NCBI GenBank assembly: GCA_023136715.1
Contig: JAGLQT010000011.1
Coordinates: forward strand, 1-9,754
DNA length: 9,754 nt
Origin: Gammaproteobacteria bacterium
GTDB taxonomy: Bacteria; Pseudomonadota; Gammaproteobacteria; SZUA-229
Direction: 5' to 3'
Each line of letters opens with the position of its first letter. Position 1 is the stretch's first letter. Made by a program: the position numbers and the translations under genes. The notes beneath the pieces are model-generated. The model worked only from the letters and a program-made list of their open reading frames with translations. It was not told the DNA's origin and ran no database searches. This document shows, piece by piece, positions 1-6,643 of this stretch.

Positions 1-431
1 ATGCGATTATGGCTGATATGGATGGGGTAATTCACAAACTCAAACAACTTCGTGCAATGGGCATCAGTATTGCTATTGATGACTTTGGCACGGGTTACTC
101 ATCACTCACCTACTTGCACAAACTTCCGATCCATACGCTAAAAATAGATCGCAGCTTCTTGCAGGATGATCGCTTTGCCAATGACGAGCACACCATAGTA
201 AACACTATCGTTGCCATGGCAAAAGGCCTAAAACTTAATGTCATTGCCGAGGGTGTCGAAACTCAGGCACAATTAGATTATCTACGTGAAATAGGCTGCA
301 ATGAAGCACAGGGATTTTTAATGGGTAAGCCTCTCGATCACGCTATCATTGAAAAAATGCTGGAACAACAACCTTTCTCTTTACCCGATGCAAATAAATC
401 TGGGCTTAGCCTGCCGAGTAATCAACACTGA
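1..431 (+). CDS. EAL-domain cyclic-di-GMP phosphodiesterase, C-terminal part (5' end outside window)
   Basis: The reading frame is open to the left edge, so this is the C-terminal part of a longer protein. EAL domains hydrolyse the second messenger cyclic di-GMP to pGpG and so influence motility and biofilm choice. Seen here, numbering from the Met at base 9: the metal-binding DDFGTGYSS loop (D24, D25), KIDRSF (K45), AEGVET (E81, E84) and QGF (Q101). All of these fit a catalytically competent domain, but the name-giving EAL motif and any sensor or GGDEF domain lie upstream and cannot be judged. The protein ends about 20 residues after the domain with a polar tail. The Met at base 9 is not a credible start, because the residues just before it (Ala-Ile) continue the family pattern that follows the E(I/V)TES segment. 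The gene converges on the DksA-like gene with only 32 bases between them. Which EAL protein this is cannot be told. Confidence 0.93.
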   Translation, partial: AIMADMDGVIHKLKQLRAMGISIAIDDFGTGYSSLTYLHKLPIHTLKIDRSFLQDDRFANDEHTIVNTIVAMAKGLKLNVIAEGVETQAQLDYLREIGCNEAQGFLMGKPLDHAIIEKMLEQQPFSLPDANKSGLSLPSNQH

Positions 432-463
432 GAAATGAGAGTTTCTGTGCTGATGGCACTCAC

Positions 464-811
464 TTAATCGATAAATTTATCGACGCATTCCATACAGCGA
501 GTAGTGGTTGGGTCAACAAAAAGCCGGCGAATATCGATCTCTTCGCCGCAGACATAACAGCAGCCATAATCATCTGATTCAATACGCCGTAAGGCAGCAT
601 CAATCTTCACCAGGTTCTCTTTACGTCGCCTAACCGTTTCTAATGCCATTTGTTGCGATTGCATGGCATCCATACGAGATAGCCTGCCAACCCTGGTTTG
701 ATCCAGCTCAACAGGGTCACTAGTATCTTTGAGGGTTTCTTCTATTTCCTGCAGCTCTGACCTTAAGCGAAGAAGATTATCTTTTATTTTTTCAATCTCT
801 ATTTCGATCAT
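464..811 (-). CDS. Short DksA/TraR-family C4 zinc-finger protein
   Basis: This 115-residue protein has the DksA/TraR plan. An N-terminal coiled coil (about residues 5-75) is followed by a C4 zinc finger, C85-X2-C88-X17-C106-X2-C109, with the usual IRRL stretch after the first cysteine pair. DksA-type proteins enter the RNA polymerase secondary channel and modulate initiation, often with ppGpp. Compared with E. coli DksA (151 residues) this one is shorter at both ends. Its coiled-coil tip reads DPVELDQ where DksA has DPVDRA, so the second tip Asp is Glu35 and the functionally important Ala is replaced by Asp37. An extra cysteine (C84) directly precedes the finger. The start ATG has a modest GGA about 11 bases upstream. 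The gene lies 28 bases after the methyltransferase gene, so the two are probably cotranscribed. Family membership is secure. A DksA-like effect on transcription is inference, and it is probably not the housekeeping dksA. Confidence 0.9.
   Translation of the reverse strand: MIEIEIEKIKDNLLRLRSELQEIEETLKDTSDPVELDQTRVGRLSRMDAMQSQQMALETVRRRKENLVKIDAALRRIESDDYGCCYVCGEEIDIRRLFVDPTTTRCMECVDKFID
468..483. repeat. Perfect 16-bp palindrome at the end of the DksA-like gene
   Basis: TCGATAAATTTATCGA equals its own reverse complement. It covers the last codons of the DksA-like gene (DKFID) and the first base of its stop codon, in the convergent junction with the EAL gene. No T-run follows on either strand and the centre is AT-rich, so it is a poor intrinsic terminator. 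A protein-binding site or chance is possible. Confidence 0.5.
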
Positions 812-839
812 AGCTTCATTCCATTTTTTAAGAAATTAA

Positions 840-1775
840 TTATTTGACAACATACTCAAATATTAAAACCTTCAAACCCTTGCCCGGTACTGCTTCGCGA
901 AACACATCAGGTGCAGAAATTCTTTCCTTGAGCTTACACTCGGGGCATTTCTCAGCAACCATATCAAGAAGAAAGCTTTCACCTAGATCAGGTGAATTAA
1001 GGCACAGCATTAGCTGACCACCGGGATTCATGAACTCAGGAATGCGGCGAATGATCTTTTTATAATCTCGCTGAATATCAACACTACCTTTTTGCAGGCT
1101 GGGCGGGTCACAAATCAACAGATCATAAGGCCCACGCTTTTTTATCCTGGAGAAAGACTTGAAGATATCGACACCCTCAAAAGCAACCCGCCTGGTATCC
1201 TGCTGATTTAATCGATGATTATCCCGCCCCCTACTCAGCGCAGATTTACTCATATCCATATTCAGCACATGCTCTGCATCACCCGCCAATGCCGCCACAG
1301 AAAAAGCACAGGTATAGGCAAACAAGTTAAGTACACGTTTACCTTGCGCATGCTCACGAACCCAGTCATGGCCATTGCACATATCAAGAAAAAAACCTGT
1401 GTTTTGTGTAACACCTAAACGAAGCTGGTATTTAAGACCTAACTCATCCACCACCAATTCGGAGATTTCATCACCCGATAATAACTCAAAGGGAGACATG
1501 TGTAGGTAGCGATATTGAACTTGCACGGATCGACAATCGGGTAAGCGTGACTGTAACAATTCAGCCATCAGCATCAGGCTATTTCGGTCTTCTTCTCGAT
1601 AGAGCGTAATCAAGGCAACCGGCGGCAACCAGTCGATACTAACGTGCTCAAGCCCTTCAAATACATGACCTCGACCATGCAGGAGTCGTCGGCACTGCTC
1701 AATTCCATTGACCTTTTGAGAATCAAAATCTATGAGCATCGCTATAGAATCAATGGTATTAGTTGATTCATTCAT
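840..1775 (-). CDS. Class I SAM-dependent methyltransferase, RlmI/RlmK-like
   Basis: This 311-residue protein carries a Rossmann-fold methyltransferase domain in its C-terminal two thirds. The SAM-binding motif I is VLNLFAYTCAFSVAAL (about 148-163), followed by the acidic motif II around NMDMSKSAL (172-180) and motif IV CDPPSLQKG (222-230). The lead-in GLKYQLRLGVTQNTGFFLD (113-131) is typical of the RlmI/RlmK group of 23S rRNA methyltransferases. Residues 1-110 form a separate N-terminal region that I do not recognise as the PUA domain of RlmI. The likely role is methylation of RNA, perhaps rRNA, but neither the target base nor its position can be read from sequence. The ATG start lacks a clear Shine-Dalgarno sequence; an in-frame Met13 is no better. 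The DksA-like gene follows after 28 bases. The 87-base gap upstream to the metallohydrolase gene shows no convincing terminator or promoter. Confidence 0.88.
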   Translation of the reverse strand: MNESTNTIDSIAMLIDFDSQKVNGIEQCRRLLHGRGHVFEGLEHVSIDWLPPVALITLYREEDRNSLMLMAELLQSRLPDCRSVQVQYRYLHMSPFELLSGDEISELVVDELGLKYQLRLGVTQNTGFFLDMCNGHDWVREHAQGKRVLNLFAYTCAFSVAALAGDAEHVLNMDMSKSALSRGRDNHRLNQQDTRRVAFEGVDIFKSFSRIKKRGPYDLLICDPPSLQKGSVDIQRDYKKIIRRIPEFMNPGGQLMLCLNSPDLGESFLLDMVAEKCPECKLKERISAPDVFREAVPGKGLKVLIFEYVVK

Positions 1776-1862
1776 ATATGTAATTGGATATTATTAATTG
1801 GTGGTTTTAAATTAACAGGACAGACGGTTTTTTCTGAAGGAGAGATACTCAGGAAGCACACT

Positions 1863-2870
1863 CTAGCCAATATGTAATTCTTCCATAAAATAACAGACAC
1901 AATCCTGTCTTATTGCTTTTTCATTTCTTGTGTACATTGATAATGTAACTGCCTTTTTAAACAGCAGCTTATCGTTATCTATTTCAATATATTCATCTGT
2001 CACATCTTCACTGCTTTCACTACTGACAATAACTAATTTTTCTTTTGTCGCATCCACGGTCGCAAACTCAGTGCCCGGATGAATCTGGTGAAAATTTTTA
2101 TCATCCAGTTGCTCGCTTAAGCAAATATCACAGTCGTTATTACTGATGTTATCGCCTATGCTGATTGTTTGCGGAATCAGGACACGTGCAACGGTGTGAT
2201 AAAGTTTTAAATTATTACTATTATGTGATGACAGGTCGTCCAGCTCCAGAATTGATTCCAGATAAGCGAGCGCGTGATCTTCACCGGACCTGTCACCCGA
2301 CTGACCGCATTCAAGCACAGCCGACGGGCAAAAATCAGAAAACGCGGATGATTGCACGCCTTTGGGGCTGGTGAAATAAACTGCAATATCACTAAACTTT
2401 GACGCCAATACGAGCCCGTGTGGATTGAGAATATTAATACATCCGTAATGCGGATTTTTTCCTGTATTGTTGTGTATATCGATACTGGCGAATGGTTTTT
2501 TCTTCCGCATTACATGCGTCACCAATTGCATCATATCTTTTTCTGGTGAGTCACCATGATGACTGCCTGGCCAGATACGATTGTAGTCATCCTGATCATC
2601 CAGACGCCGTTGGTTCTCTTTTGCTGCCGCCACATTACCTACAAACAATGAAATGGCTCTTGGTAATGGCTGCTCCCTGTATTTATTTAATAAACGCTGA
2701 ATCGCGTATAAGCCCGTTGTTTCATTACCATGCAACAAGGTACAGATAAACAGTGGCTGCGGATTAATACCTTCCAGGTGAAATAATGTCGGCGTTTTTA
2801 ATACCTCATGTAAATCTTCCGCCTTTGCGGTAAGAAATTCATCGGATATATTGGTCATCTGATTTAGCAT
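1863..2870 (-). CDS. M14-family AstE/aspartoacylase-like zinc hydrolase
   Basis: This 335-residue protein belongs to the succinylglutamate desuccinylase/aspartoacylase branch of the M14 carboxypeptidase-like enzymes, which use zinc to cleave N-acyl amino acids or C-terminal residues. The metal site is visible: H47-G-N-E50 in LHGNETTG and H133 in SIDIHNNTG. E187 in LECGQSGDRSG is the probable catalytic glutamate. Residues from about 235 to the end form a second region, probably the beta-rich C-terminal domain of the family. The length is close to E. coli AstE (about 322), but the DIHNNTG loop looks more like aspartoacylase, and no other arginine-succinyltransferase pathway gene is nearby, so AstE should not be assumed. 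The start ATG overlaps the stop of the amidoligase gene by one base (TAATG), implying translational coupling, with GAG about 9 bases upstream. Met5 has no better ribosome site. The substrate is unknown; by context it may be the product of the upstream ligase. Confidence 0.88.
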   Translation of the reverse strand: MLNQMTNISDEFLTAKAEDLHEVLKTPTLFHLEGINPQPLFICTLLHGNETTGLYAIQRLLNKYREQPLPRAISLFVGNVAAAKENQRRLDDQDDYNRIWPGSHHGDSPEKDMMQLVTHVMRKKKPFASIDIHNNTGKNPHYGCINILNPHGLVLASKFSDIAVYFTSPKGVQSSAFSDFCPSAVLECGQSGDRSGEDHALAYLESILELDDLSSHNSNNLKLYHTVARVLIPQTISIGDNISNNDCDICLSEQLDDKNFHQIHPGTEFATVDATKEKLVIVSSESSEDVTDEYIEIDNDKLLFKKAVTLSMYTRNEKAIRQDCVCYFMEELHIG

Positions 2871-2872
2871 TA
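2868..2872 (-). other. TAATG stop/start overlap coupling ligase and hydrolase genes
   Basis: On the minus strand the amidoligase stop TAA and the hydrolase start ATG share one A. This arrangement usually lets a terminating ribosome restart on the next gene, keeping the two products in linked amounts. Confidence 0.85.
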
Positions 2873-4312
2873 TGTTGTCTCAAAATCCCATTCATGTACT
2901 GGCTGACCGGTTTTCTGGTTCTTCAGGTAGTTTAGGGTGAGCCGGGCTCTGTCATCTTGATGTGCATTAAGGAAATTTAACTGCCACTCACTGCCTGTTT
3001 TATTTTGTTCGACGCGCTGCTCGATAACCGAAAGATAACGCTTTGCATCTTGCTGACTAATACCCAGTTTATATAAGCCAGTTTCAGCCTGATCAAGCAG
3101 TTTATCGAGAATGATATTTTGCAGTGTGTCGTTATTACCATTAAGCCAACTGGTTTTATGTTTTAAACCCAGCTGCGCAGAACGATAAAAATCATTTTTC
3201 GCATCAGCAAATAGTATGGAATGTTCAGGCGCTTCGTCAGCAGTGGCGTAGTAATGCACCAGTCCATAATAAAACGCGATATTGGCAATATTATCAATCG
3301 TTGATGGCGCACTGGCGCATACCCGATGCTCAATGCGCAAGTGTGGTTTCTTATCCTCATCGAAACCAATCAAAGGTCGGTTCCAGCGCCAGATCGTGCC
3401 ATTTTGTAATCGCAAATGTTTTATTTCTGAAATATCTGCCTGGTAATGCACCGGCAGCAGCACGGGGAAATGCTCAAGGTTTTCCAGGAAACATTCATAT
3501 ATCGATTCACGGGCATAACCCGTACCAAAACTGACGCGTTGAACTGGCCCTGAAGCTGCACCGCCATAACCTCCGGCAGGTACCGCCTGCTCAAAAACAG
3601 GAATACGCGTCTCCTGCCACAACCGCTTACCAAACAAACACGGTGAGTTAGCACTTACTGCTACCATTGGCGCAGACAATAAAATTGACGCATTGTAATA
3701 ACGCGTAGCGACGTCCTGTGGAACCTGTATATGAATTTGCAAAGAGGTTGCAGCCGCTTCCAGCATTACATCCTTGTGGCTTACATGCAGATGTTCTGTG
3801 CCATTGATATTTAACTCAATCTCAAGCCCATTACGTTGCCGTAAAACCTGCTCGTTGAGCGCCCTGTATCGATCTAGCAAGGATATATTTTTTATTGTGA
3901 GATCACTATCGCGCAAGGTCGGTAGAATACCAATCCCCAGAATATTACTATCAAGTGATTCAGCCGTGGTTGAACACTGTTGCCACAATTTATCTAACTT
4001 ATACTCAAAGCTTGATAAAACTTTATTAGTTAATGGTTCTGGCTCTACATTAAGTTCGATATTGAACTTTGCCAGCTCAGGGCTCAATAAAGCATTATTT
4101 GCCTGATTTAGAAACTCTTCATTGAGTGCGACTGGATTACCCGATTTATTAATCAACCAGGATTCAAGCTCATAACCTGCCATTATCGGTGACAATGAAA
4201 ACTGACGATTTTCAAACCAGCCTTTTACCAATCTCGTTTCTTCCTCAAGTCGAGAAACAAATTGCTGGTAATCTGATTTATTAAAACGGCTATATTTTAT
4301 TTCTTCGCCCAT
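2870..4312 (-). CDS. GCS2-family (glutamate-cysteine ligase-like) amidoligase
   Basis: This 480-residue protein resembles the GCS2 carboxylate-amine ligases, which have the glutamine-synthetase fold and use ATP to join an amino-acid carboxylate to an amine. Recognisable segments are GYELESWLIN (46-55, metal-binding acids), FNIELNVEPEP (83-93), HLHVSH (174-179), LQIHIQVP (191-198), LWQETRIPVFEQ (231-242), a glycine-rich AGGYGGAASGP stretch (246-256) and HLRIEHR (324-330). At 480 residues it is clearly longer than YbdK-type members (about 370). The annotation glutamate-cysteine ligase would be a family label only; nothing here shows that it makes gamma-glutamylcysteine, and no glutathione synthetase gene is adjacent. 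It is cytoplasmic, with no signal peptide. The ATG is preceded by a weak AGAG. The M14 hydrolase follows with a TAATG overlap, so the two are made together. The 124 bases upstream show no strong promoter or terminator. Fold assignment is good; substrate is unknown. Confidence 0.87.
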   Translation of the reverse strand: MGEEIKYSRFNKSDYQQFVSRLEEETRLVKGWFENRQFSLSPIMAGYELESWLINKSGNPVALNEEFLNQANNALLSPELAKFNIELNVEPEPLTNKVLSSFEYKLDKLWQQCSTTAESLDSNILGIGILPTLRDSDLTIKNISLLDRYRALNEQVLRQRNGLEIELNINGTEHLHVSHKDVMLEAAATSLQIHIQVPQDVATRYYNASILLSAPMVAVSANSPCLFGKRLWQETRIPVFEQAVPAGGYGGAASGPVQRVSFGTGYARESIYECFLENLEHFPVLLPVHYQADISEIKHLRLQNGTIWRWNRPLIGFDEDKKPHLRIEHRVCASAPSTIDNIANIAFYYGLVHYYATADEAPEHSILFADAKNDFYRSAQLGLKHKTSWLNGNNDTLQNIILDKLLDQAETGLYKLGISQQDAKRYLSVIEQRVEQNKTGSEWQLNFLNAHQDDRARLTLNYLKNQKTGQPVHEWDFETT

Positions 4313-4436
4313 GCTCTGAGTCTAGTCTAAAAAAGATTTTGAAGTAAGATGGGGGAAATAATAACAGCCGGTTGAAAGTCGCCGCTTACATTCGATATAT
4401 AGCTATTCTGAGACTCATGCCCTTTGTGCCAACCCT

Positions 4437-4859
4437 CTAGCTGCCCTCCCTCACACGCTGACAATACGCTTTGGGTTGAGGTTTTTCTACAGCATCGGCA
4501 ATGGCAGAAACAATCACACCAAGCTCTTCTGGTGATATCGCACTCATAACTCGTCCTAATAACTTTGGATCGACATCGGCATAAGAAACCGTTCCGTTTT
4601 TCAAAGTCACAACAATCCCTGCCATATGATAACCCTGTTGATTTTCCTTTTCTTCATCATCAGTCATTTGCTGACTCATATCCATCAATGCTTCGTATTT
4701 TTCATCAACCGCATCAAGCAGCTCATCATCCAGGTCTTCTGGTATTTTTATTTCATAAGTATCATCACCAATTTCCACATCAGGCGACACACCCTTTGAC
4801 TTCAACCAGTCGACAAATAAAAGAAAAGTTTTTTCATGGAACAGAACATATTCAAGCAT
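4437..4859 (-). CDS. Unrecognised acidic 140-residue protein
   Basis: I do not recognise this family. The protein is soluble-looking, with no signal peptide or membrane segment. Three parts can be seen. Residues 1-30 are mixed hydrophobic with an FLLFVDWLKSKGV helix-like run. A strongly acidic middle (about 31-72) contains DDTYEIKIPEDLDDELLD and MTDDEEKE. A more ordered C-terminal part (79-125) holds AGIVVTLKNGTVSYADVD, which looks like beta strands, then the helix-like LLGRVMSAISPEELGVIVSAIADAVE. The only cysteine is C133. The codon pattern and the layered hydrophobic/acidic composition argue for a real gene rather than a shadow frame; the 104-residue open frame on the opposite strand looks far less protein-like. 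The ATG is preceded by AAAGAG about 14 bases upstream, rather far for a ribosome site. It lies behind the gpmI terminator, so it probably has its own promoter. A role with the downstream ligase/hydrolase pair, 124 bases away, is possible but unproven. Confidence 0.75.
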   Translation of the reverse strand: MLEYVLFHEKTFLLFVDWLKSKGVSPDVEIGDDTYEIKIPEDLDDELLDAVDEKYEALMDMSQQMTDDEEKENQQGYHMAGIVVTLKNGTVSYADVDPKLLGRVMSAISPEELGVIVSAIADAVEKPQPKAYCQRVREGS

Positions 4860-4898
4860 TGTTTTTTATCACTCTTTAATAAAAAATACTTTATTGAT

Positions 4899-4926
4899 AA
4901 TTAGGCCAGGCTTCGTAAAATCAACT
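4899..4926 (-). promoter_or_regulatory. Possible sigma-70 promoter for the 140-residue protein gene
   Basis: Read on the minus strand, TTGATT and AATTAT lie 16 bases apart, each matching the -35 and -10 consensus at 4 of 6 positions. The pair sits between the gpmI terminator and the next gene start, where a promoter is expected. The match is weak and the surrounding DNA is AT-rich, so chance hits are likely. Confidence 0.25.
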
Positions 4927-4940
4927 CAACCTTCCTGGCC
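4904..4940. repeat. Inverted repeat GGCCAGG / CCTGGCC upstream of the 140-residue protein gene
   Basis: A perfect 7-bp inverted repeat (4904-4910 and 4934-4940) brackets 23 bases, including most of the candidate promoter. It could be an operator or an RNA stem in the leader. No T-run follows, so it is not an intrinsic terminator. Confidence 0.4.
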
Positions 4941-4971
4941 GCGACCTGCAGAAATAACAAGAGACTAAAAC

Positions 4972-5002
4972 AAAAAAACCTCTTTGTTTAAAGAGGCTTT
5001 TT
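4972..5002 (-). terminator. Intrinsic terminator after gpmI
   Basis: On the minus strand CCTCTTT (4996-4990) pairs perfectly with AAAGAGG (4985-4979) around a 4-base loop AAAC, and seven T residues follow at 4978-4972. It begins 29 bases past the gpmI stop, as expected for a transcript ending there. The opposite strand also has a T-rich tail (4998-5002), so it may work in both directions. Confidence 0.9.
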
Positions 5003-5024
5003 AATTTATAGAATAATGAAAATT

Positions 5025-6563
5025 TTAATACTCTCTCAACAACAGCGACTTACCGGTCATCGATGGCGCTAGCTGTAAACCCATCAACTGCAACACGGTT
5101 GGTGCAATCGAACTTAATGAAGCACCCGGCCTTAAATGCCAGTTCACTTCGTCAATCACCATGCAAGGCACAGGGTACAAAGTATGCTGCGTGTGAGGTT
5201 CCTGCGTGACCGGATCAACCATCTCATCGCAATTACCATGATCGGCCGTGAGCACTACTGAATATTCAGCTTTAACGGCGGCGTCGAGTACGCGGCCGAC
5301 TTCTCTATCCAGAGCTTCAACGGCTTCAATAACCGCTTCACGTACTGCAGTGTGGCCAACCATGTCACCATTGGCAAAGTTAACCAGAATAAAACTATGC
5401 TCGCGTTTTTCCAGCGCGTCGATAATGGTATCGGCGACTTCAGCGGCACTCATTTCCGGTTTTTTATCGTAGGTGGGTACATCCGGTGAATTGATCATGA
5501 CGTGATCTTCACCGGCGAAAGGTTTTTTCTTACCTCCGTTAAAGAAATAAGTAACGTGTGCGTATTTTTCAGTTTCGGCACAATGCAGCTGCTTATAACC
5601 CGCGCGACTAACCACAGATGCCAAAGTGTATTGAGGGCGTTCTGGCGCATAACCAATCGGCAATAAAAACTCGGGATCGTACTCGGTTAAGCAGGTAACG
5701 GTTGCTCCGACATAACCAGCAACATCAAAGTCATCAAAATCAGCCTGACTTAAGGCTGCTGCTAACTGACGTGGTCGATCATTGCGGAAATTGAAAAAGA
5801 TAACGCTGTCACCCGAATCAACCCGCTCGCCACCTGCCAGCACAGTTGGCTTGATGAACTCGTCGGTTTCATCGTGAGCATAAGCAGTTTCAATCGCATA
5901 ACGCGCATTTTCAGCCTGTATGCCCTCGCCTAACACCATGGCATTCCATGCTTTCTCGGTTCGATCCCAGCGATTATCCCTGTCCATTGCATAATAACGA
6001 CCAGATAAGGTTGCGATGCAACCCCCGGCATCTTCCAGTGCATTTTCCAGTTCATTCAGATAAACCATGGCCGACATCTGCGCAGTATCACGACCATCGG
6101 TAATCATATGCACGACGGGTTTGGCTTTGCGATCCATACACATTTTGATCAAGGCCAGCAAATGGCCAAGATGACTATGCACACCACCATCAGACACCAG
6201 ACCAACCAGATGGACAGGACGGTCACCTGCATTGGCATCTTCAATAGCTGCGACCAGTGCAGCATTCTCAAAGAATTCACCACTCTCTATTTCATCGTTG
6301 ATACGAACCAGATCCTGGCGCATAACAGCACCACAACCCAGTGTCATATGACCCACTTCGGAATTACCCATCTGTCCATCGGGTAAACCCACGGCTTCAC
6401 CACAGGCGTCCAGTGTTGTATGGGGGTTTCTGGAGAAATATTCGTCCAGCCTGGGTGTATTGGCTTCCTGAACCGCATTATTGATACGGCTAGGGTTAAC
6501 ACCTACCCCATCAAGGATCATTAGAAGAGTCGGCCTGCGGGGTACAGTTCTTGTTTCGGCCAC
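5025..6563 (-). CDS. gpmI: 2,3-bisphosphoglycerate-independent phosphoglycerate mutase
   Basis: GpmI interconverts 3- and 2-phosphoglycerate in glycolysis and gluconeogenesis, using two Mn ions and a phosphoserine intermediate. At 512 residues it is full length. The phosphatase-like metal and catalytic residues are all present: D18 in LDGVG, the nucleophile S68 in MGNSEVGH, D400 and H404 in NFANGDMVGHT, D441 and H442 in TADHGN, and H460 in PHTQHT. The inserted transferase domain shows SDGGVHSH (124-131), DGRD (156-159), the RYYAMDRDNRW block (189-199) and FFNFRNDR (256-263). The start codon is GTG, backed by AGGA nine bases upstream; no ATG or better start lies just ahead of it. It follows tatC by 80 bases with no visible terminator between, so it may be the last gene of the his-tat transcript, which ends at the strong hairpin just downstream. 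Identity is certain; operon membership is inferred. Confidence 0.98.
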   Translation of the reverse strand: MAETRTVPRRPTLLMILDGVGVNPSRINNAVQEANTPRLDEYFSRNPHTTLDACGEAVGLPDGQMGNSEVGHMTLGCGAVMRQDLVRINDEIESGEFFENAALVAAIEDANAGDRPVHLVGLVSDGGVHSHLGHLLALIKMCMDRKAKPVVHMITDGRDTAQMSAMVYLNELENALEDAGGCIATLSGRYYAMDRDNRWDRTEKAWNAMVLGEGIQAENARYAIETAYAHDETDEFIKPTVLAGGERVDSGDSVIFFNFRNDRPRQLAAALSQADFDDFDVAGYVGATVTCLTEYDPEFLLPIGYAPERPQYTLASVVSRAGYKQLHCAETEKYAHVTYFFNGGKKKPFAGEDHVMINSPDVPTYDKKPEMSAAEVADTIIDALEKREHSFILVNFANGDMVGHTAVREAVIEAVEALDREVGRVLDAAVKAEYSVVLTADHGNCDEMVDPVTQEPHTQHTLYPVPCMVIDEVNWHLRPGASLSSIAPTVLQLMGLQLAPSMTGKSLLLREY

Positions 6564-6575
6564 TATGATTTTTCC

Positions 6576-6594
6576 TGTCGTTTTATGTCGTTTT
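6576..6594. repeat. Two direct copies of TGTCGTTTT, period 10, ahead of gpmI
   Basis: TGTCGTTTT occurs at 6576-6584 and again at 6586-6594, one helical turn apart, directly upstream of the gpmI ribosome site. The spacing would suit a protein binding one face of the helix, but two short T-rich copies can arise by slippage or chance. Confidence 0.45.
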
Positions 6595-6643
6595 TCATTG
6601 CATCGAATTTTACACTATCACGCTATTCACATGAAGATACTAT

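Noticed and set aside
447..459. GTGC-TGATG-GCAC hairpin between the EAL and DksA-like genes as a terminator
   Set aside because: Only four base pairs and no T-run on either strand.
1863..2870. Naming the hydrolase AstE
   Set aside because: The active-site loop differs from AstE and no arginine-succinyltransferase pathway genes are nearby.
3774..4106. 110-residue plus-strand open frame inside the amidoligase gene
   Set aside because: It lies wholly opposite a gene with clear family motifs, and its Cys/Ser/Leu-rich translation is typical of an antisense shadow.
2870..4312. Naming the ligase GshA
   Set aside because: GCS2 family membership does not establish the substrate, and no glutathione pathway gene is adjacent.
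4410..4436. Sigma-54 promoter (TTGGCAC on the minus strand) ahead of the amidoligase gene
   Set aside because: The GG and GC elements are not at the required ten-base spacing.
4565..4879. 104-residue open frame on the plus strand opposite the acidic protein gene
   Set aside because: Its translation is rich in His, Ser, Pro and Phe with no domain-like pattern, and it mirrors a more protein-like gene on the other strand; no ribosome site stands out.
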